From the NCBI RefSeq assembly GCF_026410085.1, contig NZ_CP112866.1:1178001-1242000 (forward strand): a stretch of DNA of 64,000 nucleotides, in the 5' to 3' direction. Positions 27,589 through 35,208 of the stretch are shown here, in pieces. How positions within the stretch are numbered: the stretch's first letter is position 1; each line of letters starts with the position of its first letter. The position numbers were made by a program, and so were the translations under genes. Origin of the DNA: Pseudomonas quebecensis. Its GTDB lineage: Bacteria > Pseudomonadota > Gammaproteobacteria > Pseudomonadales > Pseudomonadaceae. The notes below the pieces were generated by a model. That model was not told the DNA's origin. It made no database searches and saw nothing but the letters and a program-made list of their open reading frames with translations.

Positions 27589-28317
27589 TTACACGCTGTT
27601 CAGTTGCCCATCCATTGCCTTGATGCACGCATCCATCTGCGCCTGACAGGCTTGCATCAAGGCTGGGATATCCTCCGAGGTCATGCCAACGGTAGGAATA
27701 GGTGGCAACGAGCGTATGAGCACATCACCGCTGTTCCAGCGATTGAGTTGCATATGGGTGACGTAATTGCTGACACATACCTGCACGATGGGCACGCCGG
27801 CGGCAATCGCCATATGAAACGCGCCTTTCTTGAAGGGCAGCAGGCCCTTGCCCAGGTTGCGCGTACCTTCCGGGAATACCCAGATTGACGTGTCTTCGTG
27901 TTGCAGTGTGCGTGTGGTGGTAAGCATCGCCCGGCGCGCCTTGTGCGCATTGCCCCGGTCGATCAACACATTGCCCGCCAGCCAGAACAACTGGCCGAAC
28001 AAGGGCACCCATTTCAGGCTCTTCTTGGCGATGCACACGGTACGGTGGGGCACCACGGTGCCGAACACGAACAAGTCATAGTTGGACTGATGGTTGGCGA
28101 TAATCACGCAGGTGCCCGGTTTATGGCGCAGCGAGTCGACATCGGCCTTCACCTTCAGCCCCAGCAACCACATGGCAGGCACCGCATAGAGACGGGCGCA
28201 CAGGCGGCTGTTGTCCGGGTTGAACGGACGGCAGACGCCGATCAGCACGCCCAGCACCCCGGCAACTATAAAGTGCAGGCTCATCAGCACCATCCGTAAC
28301 AGAAAAAGCATCCACAT
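27589..28317 (-). CDS. 1-acyl-sn-glycerol-3-phosphate acyltransferase (PlsC family)
   Basis: Membrane-associated lysophosphatidate acyltransferase (242 aa). An N-terminal hydrophobic helix (FLLRMVLMSLHFIVAGVLGV) precedes the acyltransferase boxes NHQSNYDLF (HX4D-like), PEGTRNLGKG and VPIVQVCVSNY. It produces phosphatidic acid for phospholipid synthesis. Pseudomonads usually carry several such enzymes and which one this is cannot be said. Confidence 0.9.
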   Translation of the reverse strand: MWMLFLLRMVLMSLHFIVAGVLGVLIGVCRPFNPDNSRLCARLYAVPAMWLLGLKVKADVDSLRHKPGTCVIIANHQSNYDLFVFGTVVPHRTVCIAKKSLKWVPLFGQLFWLAGNVLIDRGNAHKARRAMLTTTRTLQHEDTSIWVFPEGTRNLGKGLLPFKKGAFHMAIAAGVPIVQVCVSNYVTHMQLNRWNSGDVLIRSLPPIPTVGMTSEDIPALMQACQAQMDACIKAMDGQLNSV

Positions 28318-28480
28318 GGCCTATCGAAACAAAAGGGGGCGCAGTGTACGGATGTGCACTGTATTCGGCAATTGGCGCTATAGAGTGAGGAGATGGGCGA
28401 TGTTTGAGGGCATGTTTCTGTATCTGTCAGAGACTCCAGCCTAGAGCGGCGGGAGTTTTTTCAGATATGGCTGTAAGACA

Positions 28481-28503
28481 AAGCCCGACGCAAGGTCGGG
28501 CTT
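28481..28503 (-). terminator. Terminator of the crotonase gene
   Basis: On the minus strand AAGCCCGAC, loop CTTGC and GTCGGGCTT, followed by TGTCTT. It is 20 nt past the stop of the crotonase gene. Confidence 0.8.
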
Positions 28504-28523
28504 AGACGCACGCAACGAAGGAC

Positions 28524-29216
28524 TTAGCTCAGAATATGGCCCTGATCCTGGATAATCGCCTCGTCCAGCGCTTCCAGCAGCGCTTTGCGCACTTTCAATT
28601 TGGTGTGCTTGTGGGCGTTCATGTTGATCTTCTTCAATTGCCGTGCAGCTTCCAGGGCTGCTGCGTGCAGTTCTTCGGGGGCGACCACCTTGTCGAGGAA
28701 GCCGGCCTGCAATGCGCCCTGCGGGTCGAACATCTCGGCGTTGATCACCGAGCGATGAAACGCCGATTTGCGCAGACGGTCCCGCGCCAGCTCGATGCCG
28801 GCGTGGTGCATGGTCATGCCGATCATCACTTCGTTGAGGCCGATGCTGAACGGACCTTCGACACCGATCCGATAATCCGCCGACAACAACAGAAATGCGC
28901 CCTTGGCCACCGCATGCCCAGGGCACGCCACAATCACCGGGAAGGGGTGCGACAACAGGCGCCGCGCCAATGTGGAGCCCGACGTCACCAGGCCGATTGC
29001 TTCTTTAGGGCCGGCGGTCATCACCTTCAAATCGTAACCCCCGGACAGAATTCCCGGCGTGCCGGTGATCACCACCACCGCCCGATCCTTCTCGGCCTGG
29101 TCCAGCGCTTCGTTAAACGCACTGACCACCGCAGGGGAAATGGCGTTGACCTTGCCGTTGCTCAAGGTCAGGGTCGCGATACCGTCTTCGAGGTGGTAGG
29201 CAATCAGCTCACTCAT
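28524..29216 (-). CDS. Enoyl-CoA hydratase/isomerase (crotonase) family protein
   Basis: 229-230-aa crotonase-fold protein. It shows ITGTPGILSGGYDLKVM for the first oxyanion-hole segment and VACPGHAVAKGAFLLLSADYRIG for the second. The usual catalytic Glu positions are not obvious: the second segment has FSIGLNEVMIGMTMHHAG with a Glu at the first position only. So the reaction (hydration, isomerisation or other) is open. It is monocistronic, with its own terminator. Confidence 0.88.
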   Translation of the reverse strand: MSELIAYHLEDGIATLTLSNGKVNAISPAVVSAFNEALDQAEKDRAVVVITGTPGILSGGYDLKVMTAGPKEAIGLVTSGSTLARRLLSHPFPVIVACPGHAVAKGAFLLLSADYRIGVEGPFSIGLNEVMIGMTMHHAGIELARDRLRKSAFHRSVINAEMFDPQGALQAGFLDKVVAPEELHAAALEAARQLKKINMNAHKHTKLKVRKALLEALDEAIIQDQGHILS

Positions 29217-29536
29217 GACGCGGTTCCTTGTAGGGCTTGTTATAGAAGAATGCAGCAGACGTTACCCACCGCGCCCGCCCGGGTAAAGCGCCATGACTGA
29301 CTGCCCAGTCAGGCTTTTCTTGCATGCCCAAGCGTAGACGGCCTGCGGCGTGGCGCGGCAAAGCCTTAAGACCGGCATCAGCAGTGCCCGAGAATGGCAC
29401 AATCGCCACCCCGCGCCGGGCAGGCTCCGGCATAGCCGGCTAACCGCATGAATATTCTGAAAAAAACCTTTGCCATCAGAAAGGCTTTCGACTACATTAG
29501 CGCGCCTCGACAGACTGAACTGGTTTGACGAGATAC
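29217..29536. other. Intergenic region carrying the tRNA-Ser promoter
   Basis: No protein gene seen. A promoter for the tRNA is visible at 29470-29498: TTGCCA, 17-nt spacer, TACATT, followed by a GC-rich discriminator (GCGCGCC), the usual layout of stable-RNA promoters. Confidence 0.7.
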
Positions 29537-29626
29537 GGTGAAGTGTCCGAGTGGCTTAAGGAGCACGCCTGGAAAGTGTGTATACAAGAAATTGTATCGA
29601 GAGTTCGAATCTCTCCTTCACCGCCA
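29537..29626 (+). tRNA. tRNA-Ser (anticodon GGA)
   Basis: 90-nt class II tRNA. The acceptor stem GGTGAAG pairs with CTTCACC, the discriminator is G and CCA is encoded. The anticodon loop CTGGAAA carries GGA at 29571-29573, and a long variable arm (GTGTATACAAGAAATTGTATC region) and T-arm GAGTTCGAATCTC follow. The 3' 22 nt are the attachment site of the mobile element, which leaves the gene intact. Confidence 0.97.
29605..29626 (+). other. attL (22-bp core, tRNA-Ser 3' end)
   Basis: The 22 bp ending in the encoded CCA (TCGAATCTCTCC...CCGCCA) recur exactly at 41509-41530. The flanking base differs on each side, which fixes the limits of identity. Confidence 0.95.
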
Positions 29627-29632
29627 AATTAA

Positions 29633-29668
29633 AAAACGCCTGTAACTTCAACGAGTTACGGGCGTTTT
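29633..29668 (+). terminator. Element-borne terminator directly after the tRNA
   Basis: AAAACGCCTGTAACT pairs with AGTTACGGGCGTTTT across loop TCAACG (one G-T wobble). It sits 7 nt inside the element, replacing the host tRNA terminator, which is displaced to 41543-41580. It would also insulate the element from tRNA transcription. Confidence 0.85.
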
Positions 29669-29678
29669 GCATTCTGGG

Positions 29679-29701
29679 TTGTACTACTCAATTGTACTAC
29701 T
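29679..29701 (+). promoter_or_regulatory. Left integrase arm-type sites (two TTGTACTACT repeats)
   Basis: TTGTACTACT occurs at 29679-29688 and 29692-29701, a 13-bp period. The same pair with the same period occurs at 41431-41453. The left pair begins 52 bp from the attL core and the right pair ends 55 bp from attR, as expected for integrase arm-binding sites. Confidence 0.8.
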
Positions 29702-29864
29702 CGTCCTCAGCTTTCTCAGTCCGATACCGCCTTCTAATATCCGCCCCTCCAACAACACCAAAGCCCTCCAGTTATTCAGCAATCGCCACGCGCACTTTTC
29801 AATACCAAGCCATCCCGCCCTACCAACTATTTTGTCACTAGTCAAGCAAAAATGAAGATTTATA

Positions 29865-29893
29865 TTGACAGATAATCATTCTCATGGGATAAT
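29865..29893 (+). promoter_or_regulatory. Rightward sigma-70 promoter overlapping a Fur-box-like palindrome
   Basis: TTGACA (29865-29870), 17-nt spacer and GATAAT (29888-29893). AGATAATCATTCTCA at 29870-29884 matches the 7-1-7 Fur box TGATAATCATTATCA at 13 of 15 positions and fills the spacer, where a repressor would block RNA polymerase. The promoter is strong by sequence. Iron control is inferred. Confidence 0.7.
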
Positions 29894-29899
29894 AACTTA

Positions 29900-30049
29900 A
29901 TGAGAGAACAAAAGTTTTCTTGTCCAGTCGCAAGGTATTCGGGATGCCTTTCCACGGTATTTGCAGTTACTGGCGGCGCCAACTGCTCCACTTTCCTCTT
30001 GTATGCCGACGCTCCTTCCTCCCTGTTTGGCATTCAATCAGCCCGTTAA
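29900..30049 (+). CDS. Possible leaderless 49-residue ORF
   Basis: ATG lies at 29900, 7 nt after the -10 box and so at the expected transcription start; there is no room for a ribosome-binding site. The product would be 49 aa starting MREQKFSCPVARYSGCLSTV, with three Cys and no known motif. It ends in a small hairpin (CCCG...CGGG) followed by TTCTTTCTT. Either a leaderless leader peptide or chance; weak. Confidence 0.25.
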   Translation: MREQKFSCPVARYSGCLSTVFAVTGGANCSTFLLYADAPSSLFGIQSAR

Positions 30050-30334
30050 CGCGGGTTCTTTCTTCGATCACGCCATAGATGCTTAGCCGCTAGTGTCGTA
30101 ATCAAGCACAGGTTGATCGTTTACGCGAATGGACGATGCAACTTACCCACAACTCTAAGCTTGGGTCAGGACTTCGACGGTAGTCTGTGGGGATATACCG
30201 TCAATAATTTCCTTCATCAGAGTCCTTAAGTCGTAGGGGCTTCCTCCATGGCCTGATGACGGTTCCGCCAGTAACTGCTACGACAACTGGCACCCATTAT
30301 TCAATGCACTTGAGGCATCCAGTTGCATCCCTTT

Positions 30335-30362
30335 AGGCCAGCTCTTTTGCTGGCCTCTTTTT
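30335..30362 (+). terminator. Rho-independent terminator upstream of the element's first gene
   Basis: AGGCCAGC and GCTGGCCT form an 8-bp stem around TCTTTT, followed by CTTTTT. It lies 42 nt before the ATG at 30405, so it is positioned as an attenuator for the downstream genes. Confidence 0.85.
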
Positions 30363-30404
30363 GCTCGCTCACCAATCTTTCACACATTCACAAAAGGAAC
30401 ATAT

Positions 30405-30584
30405 ATGTCCAAACCTGCATCTCTTTTCACCCGTTGTGCTGCTTGTGGCACGTCTGTAGTAACTTCCTACATCACCAATGGCCCCCGGTACTGTAGCCAC
30501 CGCTGCTATATGCGAGTGTGGCGCATGACACAGAAAGCCAAAACATTCGAACAAGCTCCACAGTCGCTTACTGAACAGTTCTAA
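30405..30584 (+). CDS. 59-residue zinc-ribbon protein (element)
   Basis: Small ORF missed by length cut-offs. It starts MSKPASLFTRCAACG, with C11-x2-C14 and C30-S-H-R-C34 after Tyr29 (RYCSHRC). This is the same pattern (C-x2-4-C, then aromatic-C-S-x2-C) as the proteins at 35032 and 35186. AAAAGGA precedes the ATG. It is probably a treble-clef/zinc-ribbon nucleic-acid or protein binder. Function unknown. Confidence 0.7.
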   Translation: MSKPASLFTRCAACGTSVVTSYITNGPRYCSHRCYMRVWRMTQKAKTFEQAPQSLTEQF

Positions 30585-30630
30585 TAACTCGCAACCCCTA
30601 TTCCCAAACTCATCAATAAGGAAAACAAGC

Positions 30631-30888
30631 ATGAACATCAACATCGAACACCTGACAATCAACATCATCCAGCCTCTTGAGGCTTTGCAGGAAAAGCCAG
30701 TTACCCAAGTTAGACACGGGCACCGCACCCAAGAGGTGGCTCAGTTGAAGCTTGAAGATGCCAGACTTAAACAGGTCGCTGCTCAGAAACGTGCAGACCG
30801 TCTTCAATACAAACTCCGTATTGCTGAAAGGCTTCGCACACTCTTTGGTGACGACGTTGCTAATAGCGTGATGGCAGGTGGTTTCTGA
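30631..30888 (+). CDS. Small charged helical protein (element)
   Basis: 85-aa product starting MNINIEHLTINIIQPLEALQ. Residues 30-70 are strongly helical and charged (VAQLKLEDARLKQVAAQKRAD), ending in LFGDDVANSVMAGGF. AAGGAAAAC precedes the ATG. Its stop overlaps the following 39-codon ORF (TGATG). No known family recognised. Confidence 0.65.
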   Translation: MNINIEHLTINIIQPLEALQEKPVTQVRHGHRTQEVAQLKLEDARLKQVAAQKRADRLQYKLRIAERLRTLFGDDVANSVMAGGF

Positions 30889-31007
30889 TGCTTGCTATCT
30901 ATTGTATGTGTACATCCGCTGGAGCACTAGCTTGTGCTTGCCAAGCCTTTAATACTGCCATCATGGCTCTCAAACAAAACATCAAAAACAATGGAGACTC
31001 CAAATGA
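30888..31007 (+). CDS. 39-residue Cys-rich hydrophobic peptide (element)
   Basis: A very short ORF whose ATG overlaps the stop of the previous gene and whose TGA overlaps the ATG of the next (ATGA). It is therefore translationally coupled at both ends, the main reason to believe it. It begins MLAIYCMCTSAGALACACQA, with four Cys in the first 18 residues, then a short polar tail. It could be a membrane or zinc-binding peptide. Function unknown. Confidence 0.5.
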   Translation: MLAIYCMCTSAGALACACQAFNTAIMALKQNIKNNGDSK

Positions 31008-31531
31008 CTACAACATACGACCCAAAGGTAAACCGCCGTCACCTCAAAGCTGAACTAGCCGAATACATCAAAACTGCTATTGAAGCTGCGAAGAACGGGC
31101 TTCCTCAACATGAAGGGAGTCTAAACCCAACTGCAAGAGTCATCTTCTATGTAAGAACTACCCACGAAGCCATGACTCGCTTTGCCACGCTTGCAACTGA
31201 AGGCTGGACTCTCGACGAAGACGATTTGTGTCTGGTGCAGAAAGTAGGCGTACCACTATCGTTCACGGCTATTGCTCCAGAAGATGTGTTCAACGAACAG
31301 TTTCTTGAAAAAATCGTTAAACGTGCAGAGTACGACTACCAGAAAGAGATTGACGACCACAACAAGCAAGCTCAAAAGTTGCGGGATCGTGATGACTTCA
31401 TTGAAGCCGAGTTCAAACGCATGGAAGAAGAGCGTCTTGCCCAATTGAGGGCACAGCTTGCGAAAGAATACGACTCTAAAATCAACCCTAGATACGTCAA
31501 CTCTGAAGCAACACAGCTTCACGCTCGTTAA
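31004..31531 (+). CDS. Unknown protein with C-terminal coiled coil (element)
   Basis: 175-aa product starting MTTTYDPKVNRRHLKAELAE. The middle has FYVRTTHEAMTRFATLATEG. Residues 105-165 are a highly charged coiled coil (KRAEYDYQKEIDDHNKQAQK, KRMEEERLAQLRAQLAKEYD). It lies immediately upstream of the tape measure-like gene and could be its chaperone or partner, as such proteins flank tape-measure genes in phages. That is positional inference only. Confidence 0.65.
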   Translation: MTTTYDPKVNRRHLKAELAEYIKTAIEAAKNGLPQHEGSLNPTARVIFYVRTTHEAMTRFATLATEGWTLDEDDLCLVQKVGVPLSFTAIAPEDVFNEQFLEKIVKRAEYDYQKEIDDHNKQAQKLRDRDDFIEAEFKRMEEERLAQLRAQLAKEYDSKINPRYVNSEATQLHAR

Positions 31532-31573
31532 CAAGAGGGGCGTTTGTCCCTCTCCCTATAAGGATAAACAACC

Positions 31574-33805
31574 ATGTCGATGCACGAGGAAATCGCCCGA
31601 CTTACAGGCACATTGAGACTTAATGTTGAAGGTGCAGCAGGCTTCCAACGTTTCAACAGAATGATGCAAAACGCGAGCAAGCAGCTTCTTCAGTTGGGCG
31701 CTGATTATGCAAAGCTCTCTGCTCAAATGTCGAAGGGCTTAAAACTGAAGATGGACACATCAGCCATCACCAAAGCCAAAGCCTCTCTTGATAGTGCTAT
31801 TAAGCGTCAGGCACGAGCTGAAGCAGCTTTGAGTAACCAGCAACGCAAGACTTTCACCGCAGAACTGACTCAGCACAAACTAAAGTATGCTGGCACCAAA
31901 GCGCAGAACCAGCTCAACAGTGCTTCTCTGCAAAGCCAGAAGGACGCCGCTGTTGTCGCAGCCAAGGCAGCAGCAAGCCAAGCTGCCGGTGGTGCAGCGT
32001 CTAAGGCTCAATTGGCGACTCAGAATGCGCTCGTGGCCTCCGTCGCTAAGCAAACCCGACTACAGGCTATTCAGCAGAAACTAGCAGCGAACACTCAGAA
32101 GGCAGCCAACAACCATTTGATGAGCCAAGGCAAGTTGCAACGTATTCAACAGCAGATGAATCACGCCCAACAGCAAGCCCATATTCGTGCTCAACGCGCA
32201 GCAACTCAACAGGCAGCAGCAGCCCAGACAGCAGCCAACAAGGCCCAGAACAGCACCCAGAGCGCCGCTAGATTCCAGATGACCCAGCAACGCCATCAAG
32301 CTTGGCAAGCACGCCAGAACGCACCAGCACCCGCTAATAACGGCATGTTCGGCTCGGGTATCGGCGGAGTCCTGGCCCTTGGCGGAATGATTGGCGGTAT
32401 CGGGATTGCAGTGTCTTCTCTGAATGCCCTTATTGGCAGACTTGGAGAACGTATTGAAGAGCGTAAAGAGAGCGTCAAGGGTGCAGAGGCATTCAACTCT
32501 AACTTCACTGCTATCAGTCGTGACCCAGCCCAGCAGAAAATGTGGCGAGACGAATACATCAAGGCAGCTAACGACAGTGGCACCAGCATTGATGTAGACA
32601 GTGCAAAAGACTTTCGTAACTTTGTGATGGCCCAGCTTGCCTATGGTAAGAAGCCTGACGGGATTATGAAAGACTACAAGCTTCGTCAACAGGTGTTCGC
32701 CATCAGTGGTGCAAGTAAGGACGATGCTAAAGAGCTGAACAAGCAACTTGGACAGATGGCGTCTGACGGCACAGGTAACAAGCAAGACTACGACATTATC
32801 AACGACCGTATGCCAATGATGGCCCCATACCTTGCCCGTGCTTACGGAGAGGAAAAGGGAATCAAAGACCCGATCAAAGCGCGTCAAGCTCTCAACAAGG
32901 GTCTGAAGGGTGGTGATGGTGTTAAGTACAGTTGGTACGAACGTGCCTTCCAACTGATGGCCGAAGAAAATCAAGGCATGCTAGAGGATCGCAAGAAGAC
33001 CGTAACTTTCACTCAGGCTCAAGCTGACAACCAGAAGTATCTAAACGACAACTCGGTTAACACTGACGCCAATTTGAGCGAGGCCATGAAAGACAACGTT
33101 AAGGCTTGGCAAGATGTTAACACTGATCTTGAGTCCACCCGTGCCGCACTCAAGGGATTTGACGAAGGTCTGACAAACGCCCAAACCAGTCTTCTAAGGT
33201 TCATGTTTGGACGCAACCTGGACGGCTCCACGAAATCGCAAGGCGATCAGATGGCAGACCGTATGACCACCGTTGATATGCCTGCCATGTTCAATTGGTT
33301 TAACACTCCAGAGTACGACAAGGTTGACCCACTCGGTAATCGAGACAAAGGATTTTATGACAACTTCCTAGACAAGATTTTTGGTGTAACTGAACGCAAT
33401 GCTCAAGCACGTAAAGATCGTGACATGTCACTTGGCGAATTCAAGCTCCCTGAACTTGACTCATCTACTCTGACGCCAAAGCCTACGATGGATAAGACTT
33501 ACAAGATTCCTAACAGTATGTCGTCGCTTGCTGACACTTTCAGTGCGATGCAGAGTGCAATGTCTGACTCAGGGCAGATGCAGGCCGCTACAACAACAAG
33601 CCAAGTGTTCAATCAGCCTATCACCGTGAACAATCAAGTCGATGTCACAATTGCAGGTAGTGCAACCGAGAAAGACGCTCAAGAGTTCTTGACCAAAGTC
33701 AGGTCTGAGATCGGAACTCTAGAGAGTAAAATTCCTGGCCTGTCTGCTGATGCAGTTCGCAGTATGCTTGGACAGGCTAGGGCGCAACAGGCAGAACGAC
33801 AGTGA
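31574..33805 (+). CDS. Phage tail tape-measure-like protein, stand-alone
   Basis: 743-aa protein. Residues 1-250 are a long Ala/Gln-rich helix (LRLNVEGAAGFQRFNRMMQN at the start), typical of tape-measure rods. A glycine-rich hydrophobic segment follows (about 255-285, GIGGVLALGGMIGGIGIAVS), probably membrane-active. Next comes a region like the tape_meas_nterm domain (RQQVFAISGASKDDAKELNK, QMASDGTGNKQDYDIINDRM). The C-terminal end has QPITVNNQVDVTIAGSATEK, as in many tape measures. In siphophages it sets tail length and helps DNA cross the membrane. No other tail gene is in this element. Its stop overlaps the next start (GTGA). Confidence 0.8.
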   Translation: MSMHEEIARLTGTLRLNVEGAAGFQRFNRMMQNASKQLLQLGADYAKLSAQMSKGLKLKMDTSAITKAKASLDSAIKRQARAEAALSNQQRKTFTAELTQHKLKYAGTKAQNQLNSASLQSQKDAAVVAAKAAASQAAGGAASKAQLATQNALVASVAKQTRLQAIQQKLAANTQKAANNHLMSQGKLQRIQQQMNHAQQQAHIRAQRAATQQAAAAQTAANKAQNSTQSAARFQMTQQRHQAWQARQNAPAPANNGMFGSGIGGVLALGGMIGGIGIAVSSLNALIGRLGERIEERKESVKGAEAFNSNFTAISRDPAQQKMWRDEYIKAANDSGTSIDVDSAKDFRNFVMAQLAYGKKPDGIMKDYKLRQQVFAISGASKDDAKELNKQLGQMASDGTGNKQDYDIINDRMPMMAPYLARAYGEEKGIKDPIKARQALNKGLKGGDGVKYSWYERAFQLMAEENQGMLEDRKKTVTFTQAQADNQKYLNDNSVNTDANLSEAMKDNVKAWQDVNTDLESTRAALKGFDEGLTNAQTSLLRFMFGRNLDGSTKSQGDQMADRMTTVDMPAMFNWFNTPEYDKVDPLGNRDKGFYDNFLDKIFGVTERNAQARKDRDMSLGEFKLPELDSSTLTPKPTMDKTYKIPNSMSSLADTFSAMQSAMSDSGQMQAATTTSQVFNQPITVNNQVDVTIAGSATEKDAQEFLTKVRSEIGTLESKIPGLSADAVRSMLGQARAQQAERQ

Positions 33806-34071
33806 CAGCTTTTCTAAACTTCTTCAGGATGGTGGCCCTGTCACTCATCCTGATCTTCATTTTCTACACATATCAGTCACAGCAAAAACTTGCTAGAGAT
33901 ACGAGCCTCATGATTGACGAATCACGTCGATATGCAGATAACCGTATTCTTGAATCCCAGAACAGAGTGCTCGACACAGTGACGGAAGTATCCAAAGCAA
34001 CCCGACTGCTAGCACTAATCATCTGTAAGCGAGAAAACAATGATCAGTTGTGCAACCTGCCACCTAGATAG
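33802..34071 (+). CDS. Small single-pass membrane protein with coiled coil (element)
   Basis: 89-aa product with a GTG start overlapping the tape-measure stop. An N-terminal helix (FFRMVALSLILIFIFYTY, about residues 6-23) is followed by a charged helix (SLMIDESRRYADNRILESQN) and a C-terminal Cys pair in IICKRENNDQLCNLPP. Coupling to the tape measure-like gene suggests joint production. It may be a spanin-, holin- or tail-associated membrane factor, but no family is recognised. Confidence 0.6.
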   Translation: MTAFLNFFRMVALSLILIFIFYTYQSQQKLARDTSLMIDESRRYADNRILESQNRVLDTVTEVSKATRLLALIICKRENNDQLCNLPPR

Positions 34072-34083
34072 GAGAATCCAACA

Positions 34084-34293
34084 ATGAATATACAGTATAG
34101 CCAGATCAAGAATCACCGTGATCGGTACGAAGCCGCTTACAGCTACATTGCCGACACTTTCGGGCAACACACGCCATACATGATGCCTGATCTTGTTAGT
34201 CGTTTGGTAACGGCCATCACACGCGGCGTCCCTGAACATCAGTTCAGGACGGACGCCGAAACTATGTTCAGTGTGTGGAATGAGTCAGAGTGA
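34084..34293 (+). CDS. Small helical protein, paralogue of 34780-35001 product
   Basis: 69-aa product starting MNIQYSQIKNHRDRYEAAYS. It shares a pattern with the 73-aa product at 34780: AA..Y, G.H.P, L...L, G..E..FR.DA.TM..V at the same spacing over about 55 residues. TAGGAG lies upstream of the ATG. It overlaps the next gene by GTGA. Function unknown; a small all-helical regulator or decoy is possible. Confidence 0.6.
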   Translation: MNIQYSQIKNHRDRYEAAYSYIADTFGQHTPYMMPDLVSRLVTAITRGVPEHQFRTDAETMFSVWNESE

Positions 34294-34502
34294 CCACTCC
34301 ATTTAACCCACTATTACTGGATGACTTGAGGGAAGCCCTTGGCCTAACCGACCTCCGTGCAACCGAACATGTCTGGCTCGCACTTCAAGCTTTAAGTTTG
34401 AGCGGCACCGATATCGAGGTACTTAGAGTCGAAAAGTCCGCCCCAATCACGTCTGCCGAAAGAACTATCCAAATCCTCCAACAGAGGTTTGGCAAGAAAT
34501 AA
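34290..34502 (+). CDS. Small unknown protein (element)
   Basis: 70-aa product, GTG start overlapping the previous stop. It begins MTTPFNPLLLDDLREALGLT and ends QILQQRFGKK. It is mostly helical and acidic then basic. Last gene of the block that starts at 30405. No family recognised. Confidence 0.55.
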   Translation: MTTPFNPLLLDDLREALGLTDLRATEHVWLALQALSLSGTDIEVLRVEKSAPITSAERTIQILQQRFGKK

Positions 34503-34779
34503 ATCTTGACAAAGTTGTCCTAGAGGCTTGACGTGTGAGAGTTTGATGTTAACATTAGATGTGAGGGTTTCATTGCCTTCTAATTTTCAGTTTCATCCCT
34601 TTCTTGCTTTATCGCTACAAGTCCCGACAGTGCATTATGAGAGCTTCTTTGCTCTAAGTGCCACTACAGCACTGCTCAGCCTTTAAACTCTTCCTAGAAC
34701 GTCCCTGACGAGCTTCTGGCTGGCCTGTTGCATCCTGTTTAAACACAAACACCCAACTCATCAAAATGGAGAACATCCT
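34503..34779 (+). promoter_or_regulatory. Intergenic region with a probable second promoter
   Basis: TTGACG (about 34531-34536), a 16-nt spacer and TAACAT form a candidate promoter; another TTGACA lies at 34507. Downstream are small hairpins AGAGC/GCTCT and GTGC/GCAC (about 34641-34675) in an untranslated leader of about 220 nt. The following GTG start at 34780 has GGAG 8 nt upstream. Confidence 0.45.
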
Positions 34780-35001
34780 GTGTCCGATTACAACGATATC
34801 CAATGTGCCCCAGACGAAGCACAAGCCGCTAAACGATACCTTTCATTCTGGTACGGCGAACACGTCCCGGTCCTCTTTAAACCACTGATCGATCACTTGA
34901 TCAGAAGTGTTATCGCAGGCAGAAGCGAGAGAGAGTTCCGTGAAGATGCTTACACCATGTATGCCGTCAGGGAAATTCCCGGCCTACGCTCTCGCCACTG
35001 A
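34780..35001 (+). CDS. Small helical protein, paralogue of 34084-34293 product
   Basis: 73-aa product, GTG start with GGAG at 34768-34771. It reads MSDYNDIQCAPDEAQAAKRY at the start and ...REFREDAYTMYAV near the end, aligning with the 34084 product (FRTDAETMFSV). The two flank a promoter region, suggesting duplication followed by separate expression. Function unknown. Confidence 0.6.
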   Translation: MSDYNDIQCAPDEAQAAKRYLSFWYGEHVPVLFKPLIDHLIRSVIAGRSEREFREDAYTMYAVREIPGLRSRH

Positions 35002-35031
35002 CACATTCATTCATCAAATGGAGAAAGCTTT

Positions 35032-35208
35032 ATGCCCGTTCAAAACAAGCGTGGCGGCATGTTCAAGCAAGTTAACACTTGCCAGCACTGTCTAAAGGAG
35101 TTTGTAGCGAATCGAAGCTACAAGTTCTGCTCGCCGCTCTGCCGCTTCATTCACACATCTAATCCAGCCCAAGAAGGAGCTATACATGACGAAGGCAACA
35201 TCCAGTAA
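35032..35208 (+). CDS. 58-residue zinc-ribbon protein (element)
   Basis: Small ORF starting MPVQNKRGGMFKQVNTCQHC, with C17-x2-C20 and YKFCSPLC (C33, C37). GGAG lies 8 nt upstream of the ATG. The 3' end overlaps the next gene by 23 bp in another frame. It looks like a free-standing version of the N-terminal zinc ribbon of that next protein. Confidence 0.65.
   Translation: MPVQNKRGGMFKQVNTCQHCLKEFVANRSYKFCSPLCRFIHTSNPAQEGAIHDEGNIQ

Larger units (their letters stand above)
29894..30362 (+). ncRNA. Long untranslated leader or stand-alone RNA ending in a strong terminator
   Basis: About 470 nt lie between the promoter at 29865 and the first well-supported gene at 30405. The stretch ends in a strong rho-independent terminator (30335-30362: AGGCCAGC, loop TCTTTT, GCTGGCCT, then T6). 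Unless antitermination occurs, transcription from the promoter would yield a 460-nt RNA, not the operon mRNA. Apart from the 49-codon frame, no coding signal is seen. Confidence 0.45.

Noticed and set aside
31574..33805. Contractile injection system or tailocin remnant
   Set aside because: No sheath, tube, baseplate or lysis genes in the neighbourhood; only the tape measure-like protein is present.
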